Source: Rhodamnia argentea (Eukaryota; Streptophyta; Magnoliopsida; Myrtales; Myrtaceae). Taken from it: DNA of 64,000 bases. The position numbers were made by a program, and so were the translations under genes. Below, one piece after another: positions 24,292 to 35,782 of the stretch. Within the stretch, counting starts at the first letter, position 1; each line of letters begins with the position of its first letter. The DNA lies in contig NC_063151.1 in the NCBI RefSeq assembly GCF_020921035.1, positions 22,016,934 through 22,080,933 of the forward strand. Direction: 5' to 3'. The notes under the pieces were generated by a model. It searched no databases. It was not told where the DNA came from and was given only the letters and a program-made list of their open reading frames with translations.

Positions 24292-26779
24292 CAAGGAAAC
24301 ACACATGCACCGAGTCTAACACGAGAGAGCGGCCAACGCATGCGAGCACCTTTCCACCACCCAAAAATCATGTTGTGGCGAAGAAGATGGAACATTGCCT
24401 AACTTCATGAGCGCCGTCGAAAGTGCTCTGTTTCTCGTCAAACTCGACTGTTGGGAGCTTGATTTAACAGGAACTGTGATGCTTCTGAGGTTGATCTTTG
24501 ACATGCCATTGAGTGGTTGGCCTGATTCTCTCCGCAAGTATAACTTGGGTGGACTCTAGCTCTACTAATCAAATTAGAATCTCCAATCAGCCAAAGGAAA
24601 ATGAGACAGAGAAGAATCTCCGCGAAGAAACTAAGTAAAGTGATCTCTCAAGCACGATATCAGATTAAACCTGTCATGTCGATTGTCCAGCAAGCAACTC
24701 CATGTTATAATGAGCGCTTCATCACACGCCACGGATCATGCCCATGAAGTTTTCACGTTGATATGAGGTGTCCCATCTAACTTTCCATCAGGCAATTTCA
24801 CTTTGCCTAGTCCTTGAAACACTTCACCATTAAACTCGGGGAAGTTTGATCTTTTTGACAATTTAACGGTCCGAAAGTTTCAAAGCAGAAAGAAAGTTCA
24901 GCCGACTTTTGGTTCCAAAGGCACCAACTTCACCTTTTCTTCTTCTTCTTTTTTTGACTAAGGCCCATTGAACCCCCTTGTTTACGCTTGGACCGTGCAA
25001 AATTTGCCTACGATTGCAACCAGACACTCAAGACTCCACAGCCCAAGTAGTATGGCACTCTCAAGTGTCAAATCCCAACTTTGCAGATTCCACTTTGAAG
25101 TAATGGTGAGAAATGGCAAATGGGATTTTGTTCGATGGGAGTGGATGGTGTTCCTGCACCGAAAAATCAACTGGATATCTTGACTTGTGTGATGGATTTT
25201 GCGCTAAAGTTCATAGGATAAGATAGTCAATACATGTGGAAACGATGGAAGGAGCTTGCAAGTCAAATAAAAGAAGCAGAATACAAAGGCAATACTTGAA
25301 GCCATTTAGAGGGATTCATTTACGTGAAGTGTAATCGAGCGGAGCTAAGTCGATTTACACAGTTTACTACGGGAACGAACTCGACCAAACTCGAATATCC
25401 GTGGCTCAATGTATAATCCATTCGAGCTCACCTGAACTCCGCTGTTCTAGCTCTAGCGCATTTCAGCAAAATGATTCGCGAGCTCCAGTAAAACTTGGAC
25501 CGGAAAAACTTCTGTTACCTTGAAACGGCCCGATTTGACGTTAGCGTCTTGAATTTTCAGAAACTATAAAAGGAAAACCCACTGCGATGTTCAAGAAGGA
25601 AGGGCCCGAGAAGGCACTAAAGCTACGTTAGTATAATCCAAGTACGATAGTTTGAGTGATTATTATGGTGGATAGGCAAATGATTCAAAGCGCTGAAATG
25701 TCAAATGAGTTGTTGTTTACTTGTTTTCACTGTCGTAGTTAAGCAGAACTGGGTGTTTGTCTCGATTAGAATTGTGTTCCGCTTTGATTTAGTAACATTT
25801 CTGTGTGTGTTCTTTTAGATCGATGAAAGAATGGGGAGGGGCAATCAGCGCAGTTATTTCCTCTGACATTACCATAAGGCTTCTACACCCGTTATGTGAT
25901 GCTCGACTTGAGTTCTAACTACTCAGTCCACCCACGCATGCACGAGCCCGTCACCATGATCCTACGTCGACTTACTTACCGGCACTCTGCTCCCTAAGAG
26001 GGACACCTATCGATGCAATCTAAAGGAAAACGAGGGTTTGTACAGGCAGGTGAATGAGCCAATATGTCTTCCCGGCGCTCTGCTCCCAAGTAAGGCCACC
26101 TATTCATGCAATCTAAAGGAAAATGGCTTTAAAGGCGTGTGAATGAGCTAATATCTAAGGGAAAACTTGAGTCATTGGTCGATTCCAATCTTGCTTGTGG
26201 CAAAGAAGTAAGGTTATTTATAGAATGTGCATGGATCGACGAACCATGGACAATATAACATTAATTATAGGTGCCCAATTTCTAGACTTGTCCTTGACTA
26301 ATTGTCTTGCTCTAACATATTTTAGAAGATAGATTTGAGAAGCGGCTATTAGAGGTGATCAGTTCTCTATCTGGTCATGTCCCACCCTAGAATCAAGAAT
26401 CGAACTAGGAGGGCCGATACCCAATTTCAAGGATCGAGAACCAGCCCGAACCGATTGCCTTTTTTTTTTAATGATTTTTTGTTAAATTTTTATTGTCAAT
26501 TATATTCACCGAAACGCCTTTCGTTAATTGCTTCGCGATGTCGCTAAACCTGAAAATCATACTAATTATCTTAACCATCTTAGGTTTAGGTTAAGGTTTA
26601 CATTTAGGAATTTCTTTTATAAAAAAAAAATTAGTCAGTCTAGAGCCCCCGAGAAGCGGACCAAACCCACTGGTTCGATATGGTCTTGGCAATTTCCAAT
26701 TTGGTCCATCCAGTATGGTTAACCCTAGCAGCAATAGTCGGGAAGAAGCATATGTCCAAGACATAAGTCGGCTAGAGGC
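24292..26779. other. Gene-free stretch, 24.3-26.8 kb
   Basis: On the - strand, 24316-24880 gives several open pieces (for example 'VKLPDGKLDGTPHINVKTSW') that look as if they were once coding, but I cannot place them in a family and they carry stops. A degenerate 'ggatcgagaaccag' element starts near 26350. The rest is featureless apart from the short tandem repeat listed separately. Confidence 0.4.
25979..26156. repeat. Short tandem duplication, units of about 91 and 86 bp
   Basis: Two direct copies begin ccggc(a/g)ctctgctccc, share atgcaatctaaaggaaaa, and end gtgaatgag(c)caatat. They have diverged by substitutions and small indels. No coding sense is evident. Confidence 0.8.
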
Positions 26780-26787
26780 TCGGTCAT

Positions 26788-27411
26788 TAGGGGTAAGCGG
26801 TTCTCGATCCGGCCCGATTCCCCCCAAGAATCGAGAACCGGACCGGTGGTACCGATTCCTAATTTTTGGAATCGGGGATCGGACTGTCGGTCCGATTCGG
26901 TTCCCCTCAAGAACCGAGAACCGGACCGGTGGTGCCCATTCCCAATTTTCGGAACCGGGGACCGAACTGCTGGTCCGGTTCTCGAGCGGTCCAATGGAGT
27001 CAAGAAAATATTATCAAGGTCATTATTTTCAAAGAAATGACTCTAAAACAGTAGATTCTTTTCAAAAAAAAAAGTGAGATGATAGAATTTTTTAGCATAA
27101 TCTGGTAACACGTAGCATTTGATATTGTTGGGTGGAGTCATGGCAAATGAAGCTACAAAATAAATATGTGGTCCAAATCTCAATTGTATGAGACCCAAAT
27201 CTCAACCGTATGAGACCTCATAAACGCAAAAAATAAAAATAAAAATAAAAATTAAATAAAAATTAAAAATTAAAAATTAACAACTGAAATCAACCAGTCC
27301 GATCCAGGTGGTCTGGTCCGATCTTGTACTTCTAGACCGGGAACCGGATTGCCGCCCTCTGGAACCGGGAATCGGACCACCGATTCGATTGGTCCGATTT
27401 GCTCGCCCCTA
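26788..27411. mobile_element. hAT-like MITE, accggttcc-rich
   Basis: The ends are inverted: taggggtaagcggttc at the left, and the complement of ctcgccccta at the right. The flanks tcggtcat (26780-26787) and ttggtcac (27412-27419) could be an 8-bp target duplication with two mismatches, the hAT size. The left part has internal tandem units of the type 'ccgagaaccggaccggtggt'. Related sequence occurs at 41750-43480 and about 18007-18500. Confidence 0.6.
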
Positions 27412-27911
27412 TTGGTCACCACATGGCTCGAATTTGTAACCTTAGGGAGGCCATTATGACCACCTTACTACCGGACTACTACTCTTGGTGGTAACATCTC
27501 AGACACATTTTCGCTCAAATAAGGATGTCAATAAGCTACATGAGGAATTTCTTTACTAATGTTTGCTTCAGGATAATTGAGGAAAAAAATCCTAAATTTA
27601 TTGTAATTGTGCCAAATCACTCCTAATTTTTTTTTTTTTTTTGTTGCAAATTGATTCCCAAACCTTTAAGACTTTTTGAATAATTCTTCTGAAAATCAAC
27701 TTTGCAAGGGTTACATAGGGAGGAAAAAGGAAAATCAACTATGGGTTCTCCAACATCTTCACCTTAAGCGTAGCTAAAAAGTAGCGTTAGCGCACAATCC
27801 CCACAACCGGGAAAATTTGGTAAATGCCCCCAGGTTGCTTGGCGATTTTCGTATGATCCTTCTAGGTTATCAATTTGACCAAAGTTTTCACCAAACTTTT
27901 TTATGATCAAA

Positions 27912-29102
27912 CTTCGGGCTTGCATGACAACCATTCCGATTCTCTAATTTTGTTTTGCGAAATAAAAAAAGATGAGAATCCTGTTTGGCAACGTAAATTA
28001 TTTGGATTCAGATTCTGTTTCCGAAAACAGTTTTAGAGCAAAACTAAGAAAAAAAAAAAAGTTGATTCTGAAAAAAATAATCAATTTTGAGAATAACAAA
28101 ACAGAATGAAGTCTCATATCTCTCACTTTTCCCTATCGGTTCTCTCATCACTGTTTCCTCAACCTAAAATAGAACAACTAGGTCTCATTTAAAAAATAAT
28201 AATAATAATTTTAAGAAATTCAAAAAATTCAAAAAAATACAAAAAAAAAAATTAGAAAATCCCTAAAGATAGAAAAGGCTTGGATTAGGCTAGTTTGACC
28301 TCATTTTCATAAATTTAGGCCTAGATTCCCTAGATTTCATAGAATTTGTTATTTTTTAGAAAAATCATAAGCACCTTTGAAATTAAACTCGAACCACATT
28401 TTTCTAAATCCTTAAGGCTTCGTTAGGGTTTTATGATGTGATTTATCAATGTCATGATTCCTTGATTGTGCACTGGATTTCATTGGTTGTGATTTGCCTA
28501 GGTTTATGTACTTTAGACTTAGTCTAATTTTAGAAAATTCTGAAAAAAGACAAAAATAACCAACGTGAACACTTACCAAGCTATTGTTCTTAAGTTTTGA
28601 AAGAATTAAGATTAAAATTTGATTTCCTTGAACCAAAAATGCATACCAATGTAGGGTAGTGCAATGCATTTTCCTTGTAAAAACAAGGATGTCGCTTGTG
28701 TTGGTTGTCCGCTCGCTCAAAAGAGTTGGATGAAGCCTCACAATAAATGGCAAAAATGACTCGTGATAATTCTTGATATTTATTTTTACATTTTGATATG
28801 CAATTTATTATATAGGAGAATCAATATGAATTAATCGAAGATTAATTCAAAACGTAGGATGAAATTTCACAAAATAACTATATAATTATTTGGCTTAAAT
28901 GACAAAAATTGGGAAGAACAATTGTTCTCAAGAATAGAAATTATATACAATTACCAAACGCATTTCCGTTCCATGAACAAAAATTTTATGTAGTTATCAA
29001 ACACATTATGATTCTCTAAAACTCATCCAGTGAACAAAATCAGAAAAAGTCATTTTAATCAGAATTACTTTTCCGGATCAGAATGATTGTCATGCAAGCC
29101 CT
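27912..29102. mobile_element. hAT-like element, about 1.2 kb
   Basis: The left end gggcttgcatgacaaccatt and the right end aatgattgtcatgcaagccc are near-perfect inverted repeats, and further inside both arms carry 'gattct...ttttgttttgcg'-like sequence. No transposase frame is visible, so it is non-autonomous. I could not find a convincing target duplication. Confidence 0.6.
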
Positions 29103-30691
29103 TAATGTACCACCTCCTCCACTCTTCCGACGCACATTATGATCAATTTTTTGACGCTAGTCAGAGCATAAAGCTCACGTGAGATGCTGGATTATACAAA
29201 CTGATGGTAAAAGCGTCCAACAACAGAGGGATAAAGTGCCAAACTCAACTCCTTCGCCAGATTGTATGTGGAAGGTCTCATTGCCACTGTAAAACTTGCT
29301 TTTTCTTGTTCAATTTCAATTACCTTTTTAAAGAGGATACAAAAAAAAAAGTGGTGGACGAGTTTGCCCTTGACATGTGGAATTTGGCGTGTCACGAACC
29401 TACCTTTTATGATGAACAAGCGAAATCTTCGATAGGAAATTCCACTGCTATCAATTAATTGTTCAGATCTCTCTAATCTATTAGTTCATCCATCGGGCAA
29501 AAGAATAAATGCGGAATCAATTTGTAAACTCTTCAGCCGGGGAACGCTCCAAAGAGGAACAAAACTCAGGGGAGATGCTAATATATACATACTGATATTA
29601 ATTAATTAAGGAAATTATCAGCAGATTTGGTGCCATATAAATTTTTGAAGAATTCATTTTCAGGACCACTAAGGTAGTCATGAGAGAAATGGTAATTATC
29701 CTAGAAAGTTTGCTAGAATAACCACTCGAAAAACTTGGTCCAAGGAGGCCCAGGGACAAGAAATTAAAGAGAACTCACATTTTTCCTAGCTTCGAATTAA
29801 GATGTCGGTTCAAATCCGAAGAAATTTATGTCATAATTAGAAATTGTTCCCTATGATTGGAGCTTTATTATCAACGCCATAACTTTACTTGCACGAGCAG
29901 TGGAGAGCATACATGGGAGACCCAGAAAGTAAACATGCCCATCCTGGCATGTAGTTCACAAGCATGGCAGCAGATGCGTGGAGAGATTATACTACCAATT
30001 GGGTTGTTAGGAGCATTAATACTGTCAATCATCAATTAGCTCCTCATGATGACATTTAGGTGTTAAATTTAAGATTTACTGAGGTGAAAAAAGCTAATCT
30101 TTTGTCGTATTTTGCTTTATTTTCTCAAAGCGAGCATACCAGAATTGATGGTAACGTTCATATTTTTGCGGGTTTTGCGATTTCAATTGTAGAAGATCTT
30201 CACGTCAGAAAATCAGCATGCATACGTCAGAAAAAACAAAATAGTAACGGAGTGCAGTCGCCTTTTCGAGATCACGATCAAAAACTAACGAATCAGAATG
30301 AATGCACAGTTGATGGTAGCCATCAAGTCAAGCAAATCTCCAAGTTCAAATTTTGAGAAGCACGATATCAACATCAAGAATAACAGCAAAGAAGTCCCTC
30401 GTGAACAATTTCCAAGGGGAATCCCCACGCGGGTCGCGAGAAAATCGGAAAAGAAAAAACCCTAATGTGACGTAAGTAGCGTGTGGCAGAGGAAAACGAC
30501 AAGAACTGGTGTCAGCTCTATCGGAATTCCTCGATACTAGTACGACTACACAGACTTATTATTGCAGAGACACGACGAAGTTCTTGTGCTAATAGTGCCT
30601 AATTGGCGATCATCAACTCCATCATCAGCAAACTTGATAACCACCACCGTATCAGTAGTATGTACCCAAAAAAGCGCGGGACTAACCGTGA
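29103..30691. other. Gene-free stretch before the exonuclease-like gene
   Basis: Short frames only; nothing recognisable. The final 150-200 bp (30500-30691) is probably the 3' untranslated part of the - strand gene that follows. Confidence 0.45.
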
Positions 30692-31572
30692 TCAGTCAAC
30701 GTTCTTCAACAGCTTCGTCCCCATCTTGCAAGCCAGGAAGGCGTCGATGCTCGCATGCTTGATCATGTCGTCGGAGAGCCTGACATCATAATCCCAGGGT
30801 TTCGGGCCATACTTATCGTGGATCTGCCACTTCATCTTCCTAGGCCTCGCCATCTCCGCTTCCCCTCCCAGCACAATCCTCCCCAGCTGCTCCAGATTCT
30901 TCCTCCGGAAGTCCACGTACCCGACCGAGATCTCCTTAGACCTCTCCGCCAGCTTCCGGAGCTCCACGGGCTTACGCATCGTCAGCCCGACCTCCCTCTC
31001 GAGCTCCTTGGCCATCGCCTCTATCCCGACGCCGAAGATCCTCGAATCGTGGATGAAGTCCTTGAGGATTTTGGGGATAGGGTGCGAAGGATCGAGTTCG
31101 TAGAGAAGGCACTGGTTCCCCGCGCAGAGCTGGAGCAAGTCGTAGGGATTGTCCTTTGAACCAGCTGATACATGAACGAATTCAATCAAGAAAAGGAAGA
31201 ACAGAAACGGGGAAAAAATAAATGTTGATCTTAGCTTAGGGCCTAGGGTTTCCCGATCGGGACAAGAACTGCCAATCGAACGGGAAGAAACCACCTACGC
31301 GACATCAGATGGGGCTTCCAAGGCGCATTCGCGTAGCTCCGGCTTCGCTCGGCGGAGATACCGACGACGACCTCTCCCTTCTTCCCCTTGCGGTGCGACT
31401 TCTGCACCTGCTGAACCCAGTCCTTGACGATGGAGTCGCCATCCGGGCCGCCGGTGACGGTGGTGGCGAGGAAGAACTTGTCGCCGATGATGACGTCGAA
31501 CACGTACTTCCGGTTGGGATCCTTCTCGACCTGCACCTCCATGGCCTTGATCTCCTCCTTCGCCGACTCCAT
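30692..31572 (-). CDS. Werner-type 3'-5' exonuclease-like protein, degenerate active site
   Basis: Two exons on the - strand, 31572-31299 and 31164-30692, join in frame to 248 residues; the 134-nt intron uses a gc|gtaggt donor and a tcag acceptor. The fold matches small plant DEDDy exonuclease-like proteins (RNase H-like superfamily): an N-terminal 'YVFDVIIGDKFF..TTVT' strand pair, a motif I region 'VVVGISAER', 'LLQLCAGNQCLLYEL', a motif II region 'FGVGIEAMAKEL' and a motif III region 'HASIDAF'. The first metal-binding Asp is Ser73 (Glu75 is kept), the motif II Asp is Met142, and the motif III Tyr is His228, although Asp232 remains. Nuclease activity therefore looks lost; a nucleic-acid- or protein-binding role is possible but unproven. 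A (GA)n tract sits just ahead of the start codon. Confidence 0.85.
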
Positions 31573-31578
31573 GATCGG

Positions 31579-31598
31579 GAGAGAGAGAGAGAGAGAGA
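31579..31598. repeat. (GA)n microsatellite
   Basis: A perfect GA run 7 bp upstream of the start codon of the exonuclease-like gene. In the sense strand it is a CT-rich 5' leader. Confidence 0.95.
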
Positions 31599-31619
31599 AA
31601 GGGAGTAACAGAATGGCTC

Positions 31620-33200
31620 GCGGCGTGGGAGGCGTGAAGAGTGAAGCGAGGTGAAAGGCTAAAACCCTTTTTGCCGAGTTTTTGTACGGGCGGCACCGTT
31701 AATCGAATCAATTTATTAAATGATTAAAAGAAATTGAAATTTCCATCTTGTCCGCGAGAAAATGGAGCTCCGTCTTTGTGGGCCTCTGCCACCGGCGTAG
31801 CCCAAGTAATTTTTCAATGGGCCTATCAATCTTTAGGCCCAACGGAATCTGACGAAAGCTAGCCGTGCAATCGTTTGGATTAATTTTGTTGAAAATTATT
31901 ATGTGACCGTTTTTAATCAAGTATGAAATTAACAGTCCGCTCTGGGCCATAAAAAAATAAATAATTAAATTTATTATGGGGTCCACTTCTTCGAGAATGT
32001 GTGGCCCACATTATGCTGTTACTCTCATGGTCATCCAAAAATTATTATGTAAGCAAAACCCTTAATTTTTAGTTTTGATTTTTCACTTAATTAGGTCGTG
32101 AAGATGCCATGTGGTTGATGTATCTTTCATGGTCCATTATTGCACGACTTTTTCATTGCCACTTGCAGATGCACCAATATATGCTAGCGTGAGTGGGCAA
32201 AAATTTACGGTCCATTTGTTTTGGGGAAAATTCCATAATTAAAAAATGATTTTTTTTTTTAGAAATCATTTCTAGGAGTTTTTTTTTTTCTTTTTACCAT
32301 TTTCATGTTAGAGAATTCATTTAGCTAACTTCAAGTGCGTGCATTTTCTTTGACCGTAGGCGGTTTTCTGTTGACCGATCATTTTCAAGAAACCCACCTA
32401 GCGAAAGTCCAAAAAGCTAATTCGCCATATATTCTTTCACTCAAACAAAAACCACGTTTAGCAACAAAAGGGCCAAAAAGAAATTGTCTGTTCCAGTTCA
32501 AATTGCTAGGTACAGAAAAGTCTCATTTGGGTGTTACCAACCCCCATACCAAAAATTTGTCAGGGGAAAAAGTAACACACGTAAAGTTAAAATGAAGGTG
32601 TAGTGAGAATCGAAATCGTGATTGTAAACAAAAATAACGAGTAAAAATCGTCTCACTAATTCACTCCGACCAAAAAAAAATTCATCAAATTGAGAAAAAC
32701 AATGTTAATCCGCTAGAAATGTACGCTTATAAAACAACCTGCGCAAGCAGCAGTGAAAAAAAAGATACATGATTCTGCCTTCTGGAGACGTAAGACGCGC
32801 CAACAAAAGACGTGGGTGAAAACTTGTGCCCGAGAAGCAATATAGGACGGGCAAAATGAGCTTGTGTCGGTAATCTTCATTTTATGGCTCCACTCCACTT
32901 GCATCTAAGATGAACTTATCATATGTAAATAAATATTTTTCAAATCATTTATTTTTCACAAAATAGATGCATCTGAAAGATACCTTTTGCATTTGATCAA
33001 TGAAAAGCAAACCGACATGTGGTAAATGTAACTTTCGCTCTTGTTTAATATAGGTGGGGATGCTTCTAGGGCTAGCTAAGTAAATGTACATCCCGAAGGA
33101 ATTTGTCATCTTTTTTTAAAAAAAAAAAATTTGCGTGGTGCTTTACAAATCTTGGGTATTAGAAGAACTGGATTGTGTTTGTGAAAAATAGGAAAAGCCC
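31620..33200. other. Gene-free stretch
   Basis: Promoter side of the - strand exonuclease-like gene, then AT-rich DNA with A- and T-runs. I see no gene and no complete element. Confidence 0.5.
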
Positions 33201-34330
33201 ACATGGCCGCATCCCTTTAGCGCATGTGACAATTTCACACAAATTTACGTGAATGGTTCCCCCATTTTGCATGATCAAAGGACTAAAAGTATCATGGCAT
33301 GCATCCTATGTGACCTTTCTTGAATCGTGACCATGAGTTTATTTAACATATATGCATTCAACGACCAATCGTTTCGGAGATCTGGCCTTGAAAGAAAGCT
33401 TGTTGGACCGCTTTCTTCTTTCATTTCTAGCCTTTAAGAAAAAAAAAATTGGATTGGGTTTGGTGTTCTCTCTTCTAGAACCTAAATTTAACATTCTCAT
33501 GTTTACTCGAGTTTTCAAGGTGTAATGTCAAAGTTTAGGCAGATTAAATAGTTTTGTGAGCATATATAAACCGAACCAATATGGATTTTTGTGACTCTTC
33601 ATTCGGAGAGACTGTAAAATTCTGCAACTTTATATGATTACGACCCGATTTATATGGTGATATCAGGCGGTTGCATTTACTTTCGGAAAGACACGCCGGT
33701 AAATATGCACCTACGTAGGACATTTCTAGTAAAAGGTTGTATCTTTTACTTTCTAGTCTATGTTAAACTCTTTTTCAGGTTGATCTTAAAGTTTTTAAAT
33801 TAGCTTTCATCAATTTAGAAATACATGTTTGGTTGGCTTGAATACTAATACCTATTTGAAGCGACTCAGTTAATTGAGTTGATGGATACTTCATTTCATT
33901 ATTGATTGTCTTTACCAATATTTGATTTTGTGGATATCGCCAGCCTCATGTTGTCTCATATACTAGTTCATTAAATTTTCGATTTTCACTTTTAGAATTG
34001 AAATCAGAATTTTCTTCACAAAGGCAATGTCAAGTATCCAGCTTGACGATCTGGACCGGAGCAAATGAAATTCATGTCGTCAAACATCATGTTCTTCGCA
34101 CCAAATGTTCAAGAAATTGCAAGACATGAAAGGGGCGTTTGTTTTGCGGGAGATCTCCAAAAAGTTAATTGCCCAAAGAATTATTATCGACAATTCTTAA
34201 ACAAGTGAAATTTGTTATCTGTCTGGACTTTTTTTTTTTTTTTTGAGTATCTTCTGGACGATACTCACGCTAAACTTCAATGACCAAATAAATTTTGGGT
34301 TGGTTGTTTGTTTGCCGGAATAGATAAGGT

Positions 34331-34944
34331 GCTTTTTTTTGGGGGGCTCAAAGTAGCATTTTATTCGTATCTGCAAAAAAAAAAAAAAAACAGAGAAACA
34401 TTTACAACTTCAAAGCAAAACAAAAATCCCAATAACAAAACATATCATAAGTACAATGATAAGAGTCACATGCTTAAAAAACAAATCTCTGAGTTCTTCG
34501 AATGAAAATCGGCTGCCGATTTTCGTCTGTTTTCGGTGGTGCGCCCATAGGTTTAACATCCCAACACCATCGCCACGTAGAATAAAAAGGTTGAACGAGT
34601 ACAAATTTGATAGTAAGAGCGAAACTTTCACGAAGCTCCTCCGATCTCCTTTGAAACTAGATTTGTATGCTAACGAAATCCGAGGAAAGCAAAACCTCGA
34701 ACACATACACTAAAAAACTCCCCGAAACGGGAGAGAGAAGCTTTCAGATCTAGACCAGAACGGAAGAAAAAAGCTCCACAAACAAGAGGAAAGTAAGAGA
34801 AAGAAACAAAAAACTAAATCAGTTAATGAAGAGAGGCGGGAGAGATCTAGCTGAAACCCTCCCCTCCATAGAAAAAAGAAAGAACTTGTGTAGAGTTGAG
34901 TGGGAGAGGAGAGGAGGTGGCGGCTAGGGTTAGAGAGGGGCACT
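34331..34944 (-). mobile_element. Retroposed sequence with 14-bp target duplication
   Basis: This 614-bp segment is missing from unit B. It is flanked by ggaatagataaggt (34317-34330) and ggaacaggtaaggt (34945-34958). Unit B keeps a single copy, ggaataggtaaggt (40635-40648), and each flanking copy differs from it by one base. Read on the - strand, the insert starts with a 'ctaaccctagccgccacc' stretch that resembles an mRNA leader and ends in an A-run beside the target repeat. A long variable-type target repeat plus a 3' A-run indicates target-primed retroposition (LINE machinery). The source transcript is not recognised. Confidence 0.85.
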
Positions 34945-35043
34945 GGAACAGGTAAGGTTGAATAAACTTATTGAAAGCAAAGTCAAAATTTAGTCATACG
35001 TTCGAGAAAAAAATTAAATTGCAATGTACCCTATAATAAAGTT

Positions 35044-35411
35044 TGGAGAAAATTTTAAAAATAGGCTCGAGGTGCCCTCATTTTCTCAAATAAGAGTCCG
35101 AAATGGATCTCGTTTCAAATAAGAACCTAAATATGTTTTAAAGAAGGGCGTGAGTTGAGGTACTTTTGTCTTTTAACATTTTCTAAATTTTTTTATTTTT
35201 TTCTTTCCTCTCTTTTTTTTTTTCTCTCCCTCCTCGCCGATGGCCACAACCACTAAGATGGAAGAGAAAAAAGAAAAAAGGAAAAAAAAATCAGAAAATG
35301 CAAAAAGATAAAATATCCCTAATTGGACCGAACTTCAGGAACAAAGTTCACTTCAAATCTTTATTTGAGAAGATGAAGGTACATGGGGTCATTTTTTTGA
35401 AATTTTCCCCA
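35044..35411. mobile_element. MITE with about 50-bp terminal inverted repeats
   Basis: Left end tggagaaaattttaaaaata and right end ttgaaattttcccca are inverted repeats, and the match continues to ttctcaaataag on both sides. It is absent at the equivalent place in unit B (near 40735). The flanks share only a short aagttt-like repeat, so the superfamily is unclear. It lies 0.4 kb downstream of BTB gene 1. Confidence 0.75.
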
Positions 35412-35782
35412 GAGTTTGATAACCCAAATGCGAACACATTAAACTGAAATATAAGTCTCTCTTATCCGCAAGCATTAAGTTTGTCTAAAATGTCCTAGGG
35501 AATGATCAAATTTCAACTAAATCATATAATAGATGAATATCATGAGAGATTGCAGCATAGACAGTGTGTTTCTAGAAAAAAAAAGGCATACTGAAACCTG
35601 TAAAAGCCATTATTACATCGTCAAACGAAGACCAGTAAAGTTCACTCTTAAAAGAGGGAAACACTCGTTAACCGCTGAAAAAAAAAAAAAGAGACAATGA
35701 CATCTATCAACAATCCAGGCAAAAATGTAATTTGAACCATGTTCCTTCAAGCTCAAAATTTCATTTCATCACGACTCGTCGG

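Noticed and set aside
24316..24880. Possible old coding sequence on the - strand
   Set aside because: Pieces look protein-like, but they are interrupted by stops, and I could not assign a family or a consistent exon structure.
26591..27077. Frames of 62-120 codons rich in 'NREPDRW' repeats
   Set aside because: They are translations of the internal tandem repeats of a MITE.
29795..29830. tRNA B-box-like ggttcaaatcc
   Set aside because: There is no matching A-box and no foldable cloverleaf upstream.
31295..31711. Long frames on both strands over the exonuclease-like first exon
   Set aside because: Shadow frames of a GC-rich coding exon; only the frame starting at 31572 joins to the second exon and shows family motifs.
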